Shown in pieces: positions 8,878 through 17,292 of a stretch of DNA of 34,672 bases; position 1 is the first letter of the stretch, and each line of letters begins with the position of its first letter. Origin of the DNA: Chrysophaeum taylorii (Eukaryota > Sar > Pelagophyceae > Pelagomonadales > Pelagomonadaceae). The stretch spans positions 1 through 34,672 of the forward strand of contig JAQMWT010000079.1 in NCBI GenBank assembly GCA_029834535.1, written 5' to 3'. The notes under the pieces were generated by a model that was given only the letters and a program-made list of their open reading frames with translations, did no database searches and was not told the origin of the DNA. A program made the position numbers and the translations under genes.

Positions 8878-10152
8878 CTACGTTCGGGCGCGCGATTCCG
8901 ATGTTGCGGAGCGTGGGCGGCAGTTGTGGGCGTCGAGGACTATGTACGCCATGGAAGACGGGGGTATCACGGCCGCTAGATGCTTCATTCGGTCCGTGAC
9001 TGTGAGGTTACCCCATGCGAGATCGCTCGGCATTGTGAGAGCCTCCGCGAGCATCTCCAGTCTGAGCGCTTTGGTGTCCGAAGGCGTGGGTCCTGTTCGC
9101 ACCCCGTTCCGCGTGATGGTGTATATCGGTGCCGTGGCCTCTCGCGTGCATCCAGAGTTGTTGCGCTGGATGAGAGGCTGCGCGGGGTCGAGTCCGAGTT
9201 TGGGCGGCGAAGGTGACCTGAATGGTGCCGCACGTTTGGGACGTCGGATGAGCTGAAGAGGCCAGCTCGTGATGATCATGCGCCGACGGGTACTCATGAG
9301 GTCCGGCGTCGTCGTCCATAGATCGACGACGGTGATGAAACCTTGCCGCAGCGTGATTTTCGAGCGGATTGAAGGTTCCTGCTCGATGATCCAGCGTCCT
9401 ACTCCGGAAAGCTGGAAGAGCTTGATGGTCCAATTGGTCGCGGAGACTCCTTTCCCGGCGTCGCGGGCCGTAAGGTTGCACAAGGCGGAGTCTACGCATG
9501 GGGGCGTGCCAACGAAAAGTGCCGTGGGCCATTGGCTTTCATGCAGGTAACCTTTGACCAGAGAAAGGACCCTGTCGTACCGACCGCCGAGGGTGTGCTG
9601 GACGACAGGTACTCCTGGGAAGTTTCTCTCATGGACTTCTTTGGCGGTGTCGGGTGCGTCGATGACGAGCACGACCTTGTACGCGGTTCCGAACCACTCA
9701 TTGTTCCGGTAGATACCCTGTGTGCCCCCTCCAATCCCGCTGAAGAATATCACGACTGGCGTCACGTTCTCCGGGATCCAGGAGAGCGCCTGGTGCTTGT
9801 CGATGATCGCTTGCTCGGCGGTCCGGGACCTCGGCGGTTCTTGCGGCTGCGCCTGCGGGGCTTGTTGGGCGAGTCGATGCTCGTCTCCGGATTTCGCGCA
9901 AACATAAGTTTTCACACGTATGCCGCGTTCGACGCTCCGCTCAGGACCACGTCGGGAAGCTTCTTTGCCACTCAGTTCCCAGGCTGGTGGTGATGCCGAG
10001 AGATGTTGTCTCGGCCGGGTACCCTTCTTGTTGTTGTGCGTGTCTTCACGCGGGCGTACGATCTCGTCGACGACCGTACGGAGCACGTTACGTGTGCTAG
10101 TCTTCTCTCGAGCGCCTTGAAGAGCTTCGGGGGTGATCAATCCCCGCGGCAA
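8878..10152 (-). CDS. Cytosine-5 DNA methyltransferase encoded by Ty3-1
   Basis: This 424-aa frame has no internal stop and carries the C5-MTase motifs in order. Motif I is 'FFSGIGGGTQGI' (136-147), which binds S-adenosylmethionine. 'VVLVIDAPDTA' (160-170) is the motif II region. Motif IV is 'GTPPCVDSALCN', with catalytic Cys219 (codon 9496-9498). Motif VI is 'WIIEQEP' (Glu257), and 'STRRRMI' (287-293) matches QxRxR of motif VIII. A target-recognition-like stretch follows, and 'EMLAEALTMPSDL' and 'IPPSSMAYIVLDA' (396-408) match motifs IX-X. Residues 1-130 are low-complexity. The 5' LTR is only 95 bases upstream, and the frame would read on into RT but for a TAG. The role inferred is methylation of cytosine in DNA, perhaps the element's own copies. 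Target and activity are unknown. The shadow frame on the plus strand (8291-9256) is not coding. Confidence 0.85.
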   Translation of the reverse strand: MPRGLITPEALQGAREKTSTRNVLRTVVDEIVRPREDTHNNKKGTRPRQHLSASPPAWELSGKEASRRGPERSVERGIRVKTYVCAKSGDEHRLAQQAPQAQPQEPPRSRTAEQAIIDKHQALSWIPENVTPVVIFFSGIGGGTQGIYRNNEWFGTAYKVVLVIDAPDTAKEVHERNFPGVPVVQHTLGGRYDRVLSLVKGYLHESQWPTALFVGTPPCVDSALCNLTARDAGKGVSATNWTIKLFQLSGVGRWIIEQEPSIRSKITLRQGFITVVDLWTTTPDLMSTRRRMIITSWPLQLIRRPKRAAPFRSPSPPKLGLDPAQPLIQRNNSGCTREATAPIYTITRNGVRTGPTPSDTKALRLEMLAEALTMPSDLAWGNLTVTDRMKHLAAVIPPSSMAYIVLDAHNCRPRSATSESRART

Positions 10153-10229
10153 CTATCGGCGGTGCTTGTGCTGTTCCCAGCGCTTGGCTTGGGGTTGCAG
10201 GTTCGGAGATCTCGCCGATGTAGCAAGAT

Positions 10230-10245
10230 CTCGTATCCTCCACCA
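10230..10245 (-). promoter_or_regulatory. Possible primer-binding site of Ty3-1
   Basis: Two bases inside the 5' LTR the minus strand reads TGGTGGAGGATACGAG. A PBS complementary to a tRNA 3' end starts TGG, as here. I cannot identify the tRNA without the host tRNA set. Confidence 0.4.
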
Positions 10246-10247
10246 TC

Positions 10248-10558
10248 TGCGGCAGGAAAGGATTATGCGCGCTGACTTCTTACCCTGCTTCGACCGTGCC
10301 CTCGACGTCTCGGGGGTGCCGAGCGGGTTGAGGAGCGCTTCCTTCCTGCCGATCAACCTTCAAACTGCCCACGAGCTTCAATCCGAAGACTCGTGAAATG
10401 ATTTATGGTTGAGATTAGTCGATTTGAAAGGAGTAAACGCCTGGTGGCGTTACAAATACGTACGTCCGGGGTTGAAGTAGAGTCCAGTAAACGGGAAGTG
10501 GGGTAGAGAACTCGACCGAACTAGGGGTAAGGATGGCGGTGTAAGGGTTACCGCCACA
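10248..10558 (-). mobile_element. Ty3-1 5' LTR (311 bp)
   Basis: Direct repeat of 6482-6792 with the same TG...CA ends. About 11 mismatches by eye, of which five are C/T or G/A changes at CpG positions. As the 5' LTR it should hold the element promoter, but no core promoter motif stands out. Confidence 0.92.
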
Positions 10559-10657
10559 ACACCCCCCCCCCATAATAGCAAGGTCAGTACCAGAGCAACA
10601 ATCAGGGTAAGTCAAGTGGCAGGCATGCAAGTGGGGGGAATGGGCGTTACTGCCACA
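10559..10657 (-). mobile_element. LTR-B (3' LTR of Ty3-2), inner part
   Basis: Bases 10559-10563 (acacc) are the second copy of the Ty3-1 target duplication. From 10564 the sequence continues LTR-B and matches LTR-A to the end TGCCACA at 10657. Removing Ty3-1 and one acacc gives a 335-bp LTR, against 334 for LTR-A. Confidence 0.85.
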
Positions 10658-10692
10658 GGAGCCCCCTACTCGAGATGAAGTCGTCCTCGACT

Positions 10693-12021
10693 TCAAGGGT
10701 GACGAAGGTCACGCTCACAAATGGTACGATAAGCTCGGTCAGCTACATCAGCAGGAACTTTGTTGCTGTGGAGGCCGAAGTTACTGACGAGGACGTCGAT
10801 TTCATCCGGGCGAAAATCAGTCACACAGGGTTCACAGCCCTCCATGTTTGGTCGTAAGCGTGTGAAGCTACCTCCGTCCGGGTCTTTGTATTCTGGTCTT
10901 AAACGTCGCTCAGCCAGAGGCTTAGTAGGATCAAAAACACGAGGATCATCGCGCGGTCCCAAATCGGCATAGTAGTGAAGCGCAACTGTATCATTGTCGT
11001 GGTCATATTCTTCGTAGACTTCGGCAACATATATACGCTTCTTCCACGCGTTGGATCGTCCTTTCACCCTGAAAATCACGAACTTACCATGTTTGAAACG
11101 GTCGCGGTCTGAAGGTAAATGCAGAGGGGCTGAAGAAGTGTCGATGGTTGGCACTTTCAAAGGCACAATCTGTTGTACAGATACTACAACCGATTCAGCA
11201 TCATCGTCGTTGACGTCCTGGATTTCGCAAACGACGGGAGAGATCTTTCTGGTAACTATGTAAGGTCCGCGCCAAATGGGCCGTAGCTTGTGGCGCGTCT
11301 TAGGCACGAAACGCAGAACATAATCACCTGGGGGAAACTGGATGTCAATTTGGTGGGCATCATAGTTGAGTTTTTGGCTCTCCTGTGCTTTCTGGTGAGC
11401 TCGTGTAACGAGTCGACTATGAAATTCAAACTTGTTCTTAAAGTCCACCAGAATCTGATGACGTGATTGCGGTATATCACGCTGTTCACTCAAAGGATGG
11501 TAATCGGGTGGTAACAGGGGTTGCTTGCCAGTACGCATCATGAAAGGTAAAATCTTCGTTCCCGGAATGTACATCCTATTGTACATGAATGCCACATATG
11601 GGATGAAATTCGACCAATCTGGCTGACGCTGTTCATCGATCGCAGCTCGCAAGAAGGCTTTGATAAAACCGGTTGACACGCTCAGTATGATTACTCTGAG
11701 GGTGGTAGTACGATAACGTACGTTGAATTGACGAACAAACGTGCGAAATAACCTGTTCGCGAACTCATTTCCATTATCCGTGACTATGCACCGTGGGAGA
11801 CATCCCTCAAGTAAAATCTTGTCCACAAACGCGTTCCAAACCGAATAGTCATGTTGTGTGTTGATCAGAGCTAACTTCAAGAAATGCGATGCTGCATCGT
11901 ACATTGCGAGTATGTACGTGTACAGGTCAGCGCCTCGCAGAGGTCCAATCAAATCCATACCTAGGACATAGCAATCTCCGACGCGATTCGGTTGACAGAG
12001 CAAGACATGACGCCTAGGCAT
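10693..12021 (-). pseudogene. Ty3-2 integrase core and conserved C-terminal domain
   Basis: 442-aa frame. 'GMDLIGPLRGADLYTYILAM' holds the first catalytic Asp and 'CIVTDNGNEFANR' the second. The catalytic Glu (in 'HTERVNR', about 11671-11692) is out of frame. A single-base change near 11700-11710 and an extra base in the A-run at 11664-11668 take about 40 bases out of frame and back, so a full-length but catalytically dead protein would result. Then come 'CYNR'-like 'FMYNRMYIPGTKILPFMMRT', the integrase barrel 'HKLRPIWRGPYIVTRKISPV', and the C-terminal domain shared with Ty3-1 ('GKFVIFRV', 'KKRIYVAEVYEEY', 'VALHYYADLGPRDDPRVFDP', 'TDFRPDEIDVLVSNFGL'). Family role: insertion of the cDNA into the genome. 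Confidence 0.88.
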
Positions 12022-12085
12022 GGTGGATCGAATCTTCTTGCAAATAACACAGGCATCGACGAACTTACTAACTGACGATGAGACG

Positions 12086-13204
12086 TTACCAATACCGTTC
12101 TAATATTTGATTCGCGGTGGAGTCTCGTCCTACATGGCCTCCGAACAATCCTCGGCGATGCATGGCGATTACACGCTTTCGCATAGACGGAGGGACCACG
12201 ATCAGACGTTGAGAATCTGAATCATCGACCTTATACAACACGTTGTCATTGATCTCATATGGTACGGATGACTGCTCGTCTTGATCTTTCTGTTCAGAAT
12301 CGAGATTTCGTCTGATGCGCTTGCATGTGTCATCCTCAGCTTGTTCTTTCGCTATCTCATCGAGAGTGATCTCATCCTCCGCTTGATCCGCAAAAGGGAG
12401 ACGTTCGACGGAGTCAACTGGCTCAGATTCGTACGAGAATTGAGGCGGTTGTACGTTCTGTCGCGTACTAACTGCTACCATAGCTGCGGTGGGTCCGCTG
12501 TCCGTCAGCATGGGCATCGTCACCGAAGAGAAGGTGAAGCAAGCTGTGCCAGGGACATCGGTGGGGATTTCTTGGAAAATCAAAAAAGCTTCATTGATCG
12601 GTTCCCCGTCTTCATCTCTCTCGATCAATTTGTCGATAGGGTTGCGCGACAGACAATCCGGAATACGCATGCCAGGGGAGCTTCCAGGCTTGTATCCGAG
12701 CTCCCGATCGAACGCAGCAAGCCGCATAGCCCATCGTGCTAACTGCCCAGACGTATGATTCGAATCCCGCAGAAACGTTAAGTTACGATGATCCGTCTCT
12801 AACTTTGTCTGATGACCTTCGATATAAAATCGGAAGTTTTCGAGAGCAGAGAGTACTGCGAGGAGTTCCAAGCGCCGAGGATCATACTTCCTCATCGACT
12901 TAGGCACGGTTCGACTCCAGTACTCGATAACTCTCCCTTCGATTCTTTCTCTTCCATCGTCGTCAACGACTGGTACTTTTTGAAATAGGTAAGCACCCAA
13001 CCCATGCGCGGAAGCATCAGTTCGAATGTAAAAGGGCAACGAGTAATCAGGATGGTAGACGCCCTTCGACGTGACAATAGCCTCGATGATGGCATCCCAA
13101 GCTTCCGGACACTCTTTCGTCCACTTGAATTTTTCACGTCCGGCAACGTCAGTTGTCTTAATGGCTCTGCAAGTTTCGCAAAATTCCTTACATAACGCCG
13201 GCAA
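12086..13204 (-). pseudogene. Ty3-2 RNase H and integrase zinc-binding region
   Basis: 372-aa frame. The N-terminal part is the RT connection region ('KFKWTKECPEAWDAIIEAI'). RNase H follows: 'YIRTDASAHGLGAYLFQK' (first catalytic Asp), 'RKYDPRRLELLAVLSALENF' (Glu), 'LETDHRNLTFL' (Asp), 'PDCLSRNP'. After an acidic linker the integrase zinc-binding region begins with 'MHRRGLFGGHVGRDSTANQI'. A TAA and frameshift at about 12086 separate it from 'ACVICKK', which supplies the CxxC half of the HHCC site. Family role: RNase H removes the RNA template during cDNA synthesis. Upstream it overlaps the RT thumb frame through another frameshift near 13200. Confidence 0.9.
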
Positions 13205-13500
13205 AAGCTCCCCATTCCAGGGAAAGATCGCACTTGCTTCTTAGGGTCAGCGTCCGACAAAGTGCCAGGAATTGGCATGTGTCTGATGGCTTCTAAAGAC
13301 CTTGGTGATGGAAGAAGTCCGTTCGGGGTGGATAAATGACCCAAAAACTCAATGACTTCTAGCATAAAATGGATCTTCTTGATCTTGGCGCTGTACCCTT
13401 GCAAGGCGAGATGGCGATATAACTTACACAAGCCACTGCAAGTGATTATTTGTATCTGCGTGACCGGCGAGAATATCGTCGATATATGCCACGAGATCAC
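12892..13500 (-). pseudogene. Ty3-2 RT thumb region (frameshifted)
   Basis: Bases 13440-13200 continue RT in a new frame after the YIDD box: 'LCKLYRHLALQGYSAKIKKI', 'LEVIEFLGHLSTPNGLLPSP' and 'SFPGMGSFCRRYVRNFAKLA' are the palm-thumb segments of Ty3 RTs (canonical 'FLG..vs..Gi.pdp', 'FLGl..YYRrFI..fs..a'). The rest of this frame, below about 13200, is a shadow of the RNase H frame. One indel joins it to each neighbour. Confidence 0.85.
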
Positions 13501-14545
13501 GATATAGCCATTTCGACAAGTCAGTGTTCAGTTGCTTGCAAAACAAAGTTCCAGCTGGTTTGACTCCCAAAGGTAGGCGCATGTAGCTGTACGCTCCCAG
13601 AGGACTAGTGAAGGTTACCACATCTTGGGCATCTAGCGACAATCGTAAATTGTGATAGCCCCAACGAATATCCAAACTGGAACGACAGAACTTGTCGATG
13701 AGAAACATCAACGCGTCAGCCGTGCTCACACTCGGCCAGCTATCATCCTTGAGCAATGCACTGAGGCGCCGTAGGTCGACAGGTGCTCTGTAAGCATTGG
13801 AAGTGCCAGGCTCAGCACCTTTCTTAGGCAACATCAAAATAGGGAAACCCCATGGAGAATTCGCGGGACGAATAACTCCGTCTCGGGTCCATGCTTCAAT
13901 CTGCATCCGCATACACTCAATCTTTTCTTTCGACAACCGATATGGTGAGAGTTTGACGGGAGTCGGGTTCTCTTCTTTGAACCGGAGCGTCACTTCAGGT
14001 GAATCAACAGGTCCCATCACATAATCGGAAAATGCCCACGAATACGAGATTAGATGCTTCATCATCAGCTTCTCGTCATCATCTAAAGCAGGATGCGCTG
14101 CAATACCCAAGTCAGTCATCACCTCTTCGACCTGCGCGACGGTCGGAGGGATGACCTGCATGCTCTCTTGCTCCGCTAAATGAGGAGGCATCACCGGTAG
14201 AGGTTGACCATGTTCGTCGTGAGGCGCGTCCGCCCACGGAACGTCGTACCTATTGAAATACGCAGGTCGCTCCTTCGCGGTGCCTTCTTCATCCGCAGTT
14301 GCGGAGGGCTGGTTGCCGGCTTGGTTGCTCTGCATAATAGCAGTGGCGACGGTGCCCCCTGCAAAAGATTGAGCCGTCCCAGGCGATGTAACCGAAGGTG
14401 GTGGCGGGGGGGTGGAGGCAGCAGCTGATGGTGCAGGACTCGCAGGAGAATAGAGTTCATCGGGCGAAATCCATGACACACTTCGAGTGGCAGGGTCGAG
14501 CGTTGGAATGCGCGACTCTACCAACAACTGCCTGTCAGTGCACAA
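13424..14545 (-). pseudogene. Ty3-2 linker and RT fingers-palm
   Basis: 373-aa frame counted from a TTG codon. It is open at the 5' side only to a TGA, because the element is cut at about 14561. Residues 1-100 form a proline/serine-rich linker. Residues 105-175 match the pre-RT block of Ty3-1. RT follows: 'TRDGVIRPANSPWGFPILML', 'PVDLRRLSALL', 'SLDIRWGYHNLRLS' (catalytic Asp), 'TFTSPLGAYSYMRLPLGVKP', 'VAYIDDILAGH' (YxDD at about 13470-13490). A frameshift follows. All visible catalytic residues of RT are intact, so decay is by indels more than by substitution. Confidence 0.9.
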
Positions 14546-14561
14546 CCTTCACACTGACAGG
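14531..14561. repeat. Perfect 10-bp inverted repeat at the Ty3-2/Copia-3 junction
   Basis: cctgtcagtg (14531-14540), an 11-base loop, then cactgacagg (14552-14561). To the left lies Ty3-2 pol (minus). From about 14563 the sequence matches the Copia-4 leader (about 28738). The palindrome sits at the breakpoint between two 5'-truncated elements in head-to-head orientation. Confidence 0.8.
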
Positions 14562-14705
14562 AGCCACAGGCTGTACAGTTGCCATATAGGCACTTTCCAT
14601 TGTCTACCTGATGAGTGTACATAGACACCGCTAGACAGACCCCCTTAGAATGTCTAGCTGTAGTCAACTGCTCTGACTAAACCATAGGTTCACGTCACCG
14701 TTCTC
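14562..14705 (+). mobile_element. Copia-3 partial leader
   Basis: It matches the last 140 bases of the Copia-4 leader, including 'gatgagtgtacatagacacc' and 'gacagacccccttagaatgt'. The 5' LTR, primer site and first part of the leader are missing. Confidence 0.75.
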
Positions 14706-16029
14706 ATGGCGAAACGAGCAGCAATAGCCGCACCCAAGGCAGCCACCGGTGCGGATATCCTCGAGCTCGAAGCCCCTGTTGTTGAGCTTCTCAACGATGG
14801 AAATCGGTTTCAGCTTCAAAGCCGCAAAGTCTCGCTCCAAGTGAGACAGATTAGGCAATTACTGCGCTTTCACCACGCAGGTGCCCTCTTCGAGTACGAC
14901 TCGTACGAGGCTTACTCCAGGTCCAGCCCTGACTATGAAGTCGTGCCCAATAGGATCTCGGACCAGGTTTTCCTGGATTGGCAACGCGCCAGAGTGGCAG
15001 AACTCAACCTCCAGATGTTGAAGATTTGCCTCCTGAATATCAGAGCTGGCACTTCACATCTGAGGCGTTCCCGCACTTACCAGACCTCGAAGTTGCACAG
15101 TTGGCCACTGTCTGCTACGATAATGAGGTTAGGGCTCATCGGCCCGAGATAAATAATCGTTTTATAGATGCTGAACGGGTGCTCCATCGTACTTACCCCC
15201 GTGAGCTCGCCTTTGATGATAGAATTATCGCTCCAGTGTCTACATTTGCCTTTTCACATACCGATTGGCAAACTTATCAGAGTACCTATGCCACATTTTT
15301 GTATACTTTCTTTGAACATGAAAGTGTGGCCAAACCCGCTCTCGCGGCCTGGCCAGCCATTACCGAGGTATACAACCGGCAGTATCACCCAAACAAAACC
15401 CGAGCCATTATGCTCATTGCCTTTAACTGTTACGAAGCTGTTTCGTCTAATGATGTTTCGTATTTGAAACAGCAATTTAACGCTGTTGTGCATAATCCTA
15501 ACTGGCATGTACATGTTTTTATTGAGTCTGTGCAGTCCTTCAGACATCTCTCTTTTCAGCTTAACCAGGAAGAGACAAATCTGCAGTTCGACGAATCTAC
15601 ACTTTGTCGCAAAATATACGAAGAGCTCTATAAGCATTTCGCCGATAATGCTAGCAATAACCGCTATGATAGGGGTTGGGTCGACTGGTGTATGACTTAA
15701 GAGTCCAGGTCATCTGCGAGAGCACGACCCGATGCTGACAGACCATGTCACCCGTCTGATTCATCTGCCATTCTTGAGTTTGCTTTGGATCTATACAATT
15801 CAGTTTCCAACAATGCAAGCGATAAAACACGTCTTGAGCCCCCAGTCTCATGGATTCCTTATGTTGAAGGGCTGTCTACTCACCAGAAACCCAAACTACT
15901 TTTGACTCAGCTGCTGGACAACACGGACTCTGAGCTGGATTACACAGCTCATGTTTTCGCGTGGCTTACCACTCCAGCACATGGACAACACTCGAAACCC
16001 GCTTTTAACGCACGACGTCTCCGTAACCC
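14706..16029 (+). pseudogene. Copia-3 Gag (broken, C-terminally truncated)
   Basis: It starts at ATG 14706, placed by match to the Copia-4 start. Gag forms the capsid-like particle in which reverse transcription takes place. Here it is recognised by its place between leader and protease in Copia-4 and by the match among three copies. Shared blocks: 'GADILELEAPVVELLN', 'KVSLQVRQIRQLLR', 'YDSYEAYSRSSPDYE', 'LPPEYQSWHFTSEAFPHLPD', 'KPALAAWPAI', 'YLKQQFNAVVHNPNW', 'RYDRGWVDWC'. There is a frameshift at about 15010 and a TAA at 15698-15700 where Copia-4 has Tyr. The frame reopens to 16029 ('PVSWIPYVEGLS', 'FNARRLRN') and is then cut by the end of the Copia-R LTR. No zinc knuckle is seen. Confidence 0.8.
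16025..16029. repeat. Predicted 5-bp target site of Copia-R (AACCC)
   Basis: These five bases of the Copia-3 gag sit directly before the Copia-R LTR end (TGGTGAG at 16030). A second AACCC is expected at the far end of Copia-R, which is outside the window. Confidence 0.4.
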
Positions 16030-16143
16030 TGGTGAGATTTGACCCTCTCCGGGTACATGGTAGAGACTGCGTGCAGTCTTAGGCGTGCACAGACCATTCC
16101 GCTTGTCAGATGCGACTACACAAGGTAGGGATTTAAGCCCTAA
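16030..16143 (-). mobile_element. Copia-R 3' LTR, outer part
   Basis: Reverse complement of about 23136-23248. It begins TGGTGAGATTTGACC on the plus strand, the LTR end. It contains 'agactgcgtgcagtctta', an internal short palindrome also found in the Copia-2 LTR. It is cut by H5 at 16144. Confidence 0.85.
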
Positions 16144-16480
16144 CAAGTGCAGGCCAGTAAGTTCACCTAGTCCCAATCTCTAACCCTAGTAAGTTCACGT
16201 GGTCCCAGCAAGTTCACCTAGTCCCAATCTCTAACCCCAGTAAGTTCAGTGTAAGCCCACTCGTGCTCACACCCACTCACCCCACTCTCCTTCGAGCTCG
16301 TCGCTCTCACCTCCGCCAATCTAAGCTGCTTTGATCCGTACACGCCGCTAGCCTTTGCGTTCACTCTAAAAACCCCAGTAAGTTCACTTGGTCGCAGTAA
16401 GTTCACCTGGTCACTAAGTTCACCTAGTCCCGATCTCTAACCCCAGTAAGTTCACCTGGTCCCAGTAAGTTAACCTATAG

Positions 16481-17065
16481 TGCGCGTGTAGACGCTGGGA
16501 GGGGGCTTATCGGTATTGCGCAGTACGTGTGGAGTAGGGTGGAGTCGTCGACCAAGAAGAGGATATCCTCGGGGTTGCCGATCGACAGAGAGCCACGTAG
16601 AGCTGGACGTGGCAGAAGACGGGCTTGGGCAAGAGGACGCCGACCTCGCAAGGCGTCTGGCCCTGGCTCTTGGTGATCGTTTGGCGTAGGCGGGCCTTAA
16701 GGGATACAGGTTGGAGGAGCCTCGGTGACACGACACGATCGATCATGTATCTGGTACCGTTGCAGTGGCCGTGCGACGGGTCGAGGTTGCGAAGACCTTA
16801 AGCTCGCGATCAAAGTCAGCATGCCCTTGGTTGTCAGGGAGTTCGAAACTCGACTGTAAAGAGCGAGGCGTCGGCTTCCGACCCAACCTAGTCGGCCGAA
16901 AAGAACTCCGACGCCTCGCCTTCGGGAAAAAAAGGCCGCGGTCGTGCGCGCGTTGTCAGCATCGACAACATCGTTTCGACGGGGCGTGAGAATGGAGCGC
17001 TGAAAGAGCCGCCGCGGGTCGTGGAAACAGTCTGCGAGGTCGCCGTAGACGGCTTGGAGGATCAC
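16481..17065 (-). pseudogene. Helitron helicase C-terminal fragment (H5)
   Basis: It begins 'AVYGDLADCFHDPRRLFQRS', continues 'ILTPRRNDVVDADNAR' and after frameshifts 'TITKSQGQTPCEVGVLLPKP' and 'VFCHVQLYVALCRSATP'. It has the shared TAG after the FSAD region and the same start and end of captured sequence as H1-H4. All units therefore descend from one truncated derivative, not from separate truncations. Confidence 0.75.
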
Positions 17066-17109
17066 TGCCTGGCTCGCGCGCCTACCTGATCCTTACCCTA
17101 AATCGAGGG

Positions 17110-17201
17110 ACAGACAGACAAACAGACAAACAGACAAACAGACAAACAGACAAACAAACAAACAAACAAACAAACAAACAAACAAACAGTCTGTCTGTGT
17201 A

Positions 17202-17266
<65 letters not shown>

Positions 17267-17268
17267 GA
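17110..17268. repeat. Tetranucleotide tract that switches strand: (GACA/AAAC)n then (GTCT)n
   Basis: About 80 bases of gacagaca, aacagac and aaac repeats are followed, after 'cagtctgtctgtgtatg', by about 70 bases of pure gtct repeats. The other units carry only the first type on this strand. The two halves are partly complementary and could fold back. Confidence 0.9.
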
Positions 17269-17292
17269 ACATCTGTCGATTAGTAGTTAGGA

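Larger units (their letters stand above)
6482..10558 (-). mobile_element. Ty3-1: complete small Ty3/gypsy-type retrotransposon with a DNA methyltransferase
   Basis: The element is bounded by two 311-bp LTRs and flanked by ACACC at 6477-6481 and 10559-10563. LTR-A shows the matching uninterrupted site. Gene order on the minus strand is LTR, C5-MTase frame, linker, start of RT, end of integrase, C-terminal domain, LTR. No Gag or protease is recognisable between the LTR and the MTase (about 95 bases). The RT active site, RNase H and most of integrase are deleted. It must therefore have moved with help from another element, or been deleted after insertion. The LTRs differ at about 11 of 311 positions by eye. 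Confidence 0.9.
10658..14561 (-). mobile_element. Ty3-2: 5'-truncated Ty3/gypsy-type retrotransposon body
   Basis: Gene order on the minus strand is linker, RT, RNase H, zinc-binding domain, integrase, C-terminal domain, polypurine tract, 3' LTR (LTR-B). RT before integrase is the Ty3 order. The body is cut at about 14561, so Gag, protease and any MTase are missing, as is the 5' LTR. At least four frameshifts break pol. It is related to Ty3-1 but clearly diverged (about half of residues match around the integrase C-terminus, by eye). Just before the LTR, at 10658-10672, the minus strand reads GAGTAGGGGGCTCC, its polypurine tract. Confidence 0.85.
16144..17292 (-). mobile_element. Helitron-derived unit H5 inserted in the Copia-R LTR (1149 bp)
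   Basis: This is the cleanest unit, because both flanks are one known sequence. The LTR reads AAGGAG|TTAGGG on the minus strand in Copia-2 and is split exactly there, with no target duplication. The unit starts TCCTAACTACTAATCGACAG and ends GGCCTGCACTTG, followed by T. A TC start, insertion without duplication and a following T fit Helitrons. The end CTTG instead of CTRR and the preceding G do not fit the canonical form. Contents from right to left: (GTCT)/(GACA) tract, helicase fragment, spacer at 16250-16375, repeats of 'agtaagttcacctagtccc'. One base (C) at the boundary is ambiguous. Confidence 0.8.

Noticed and set aside
8291..9256. 321-aa open frame on the plus strand
   Set aside because: It is antisense to the Ty3-1 MTase and linker. 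Its sequence is low-complexity, and the minus strand explains it with MTase and RT-linker matches.
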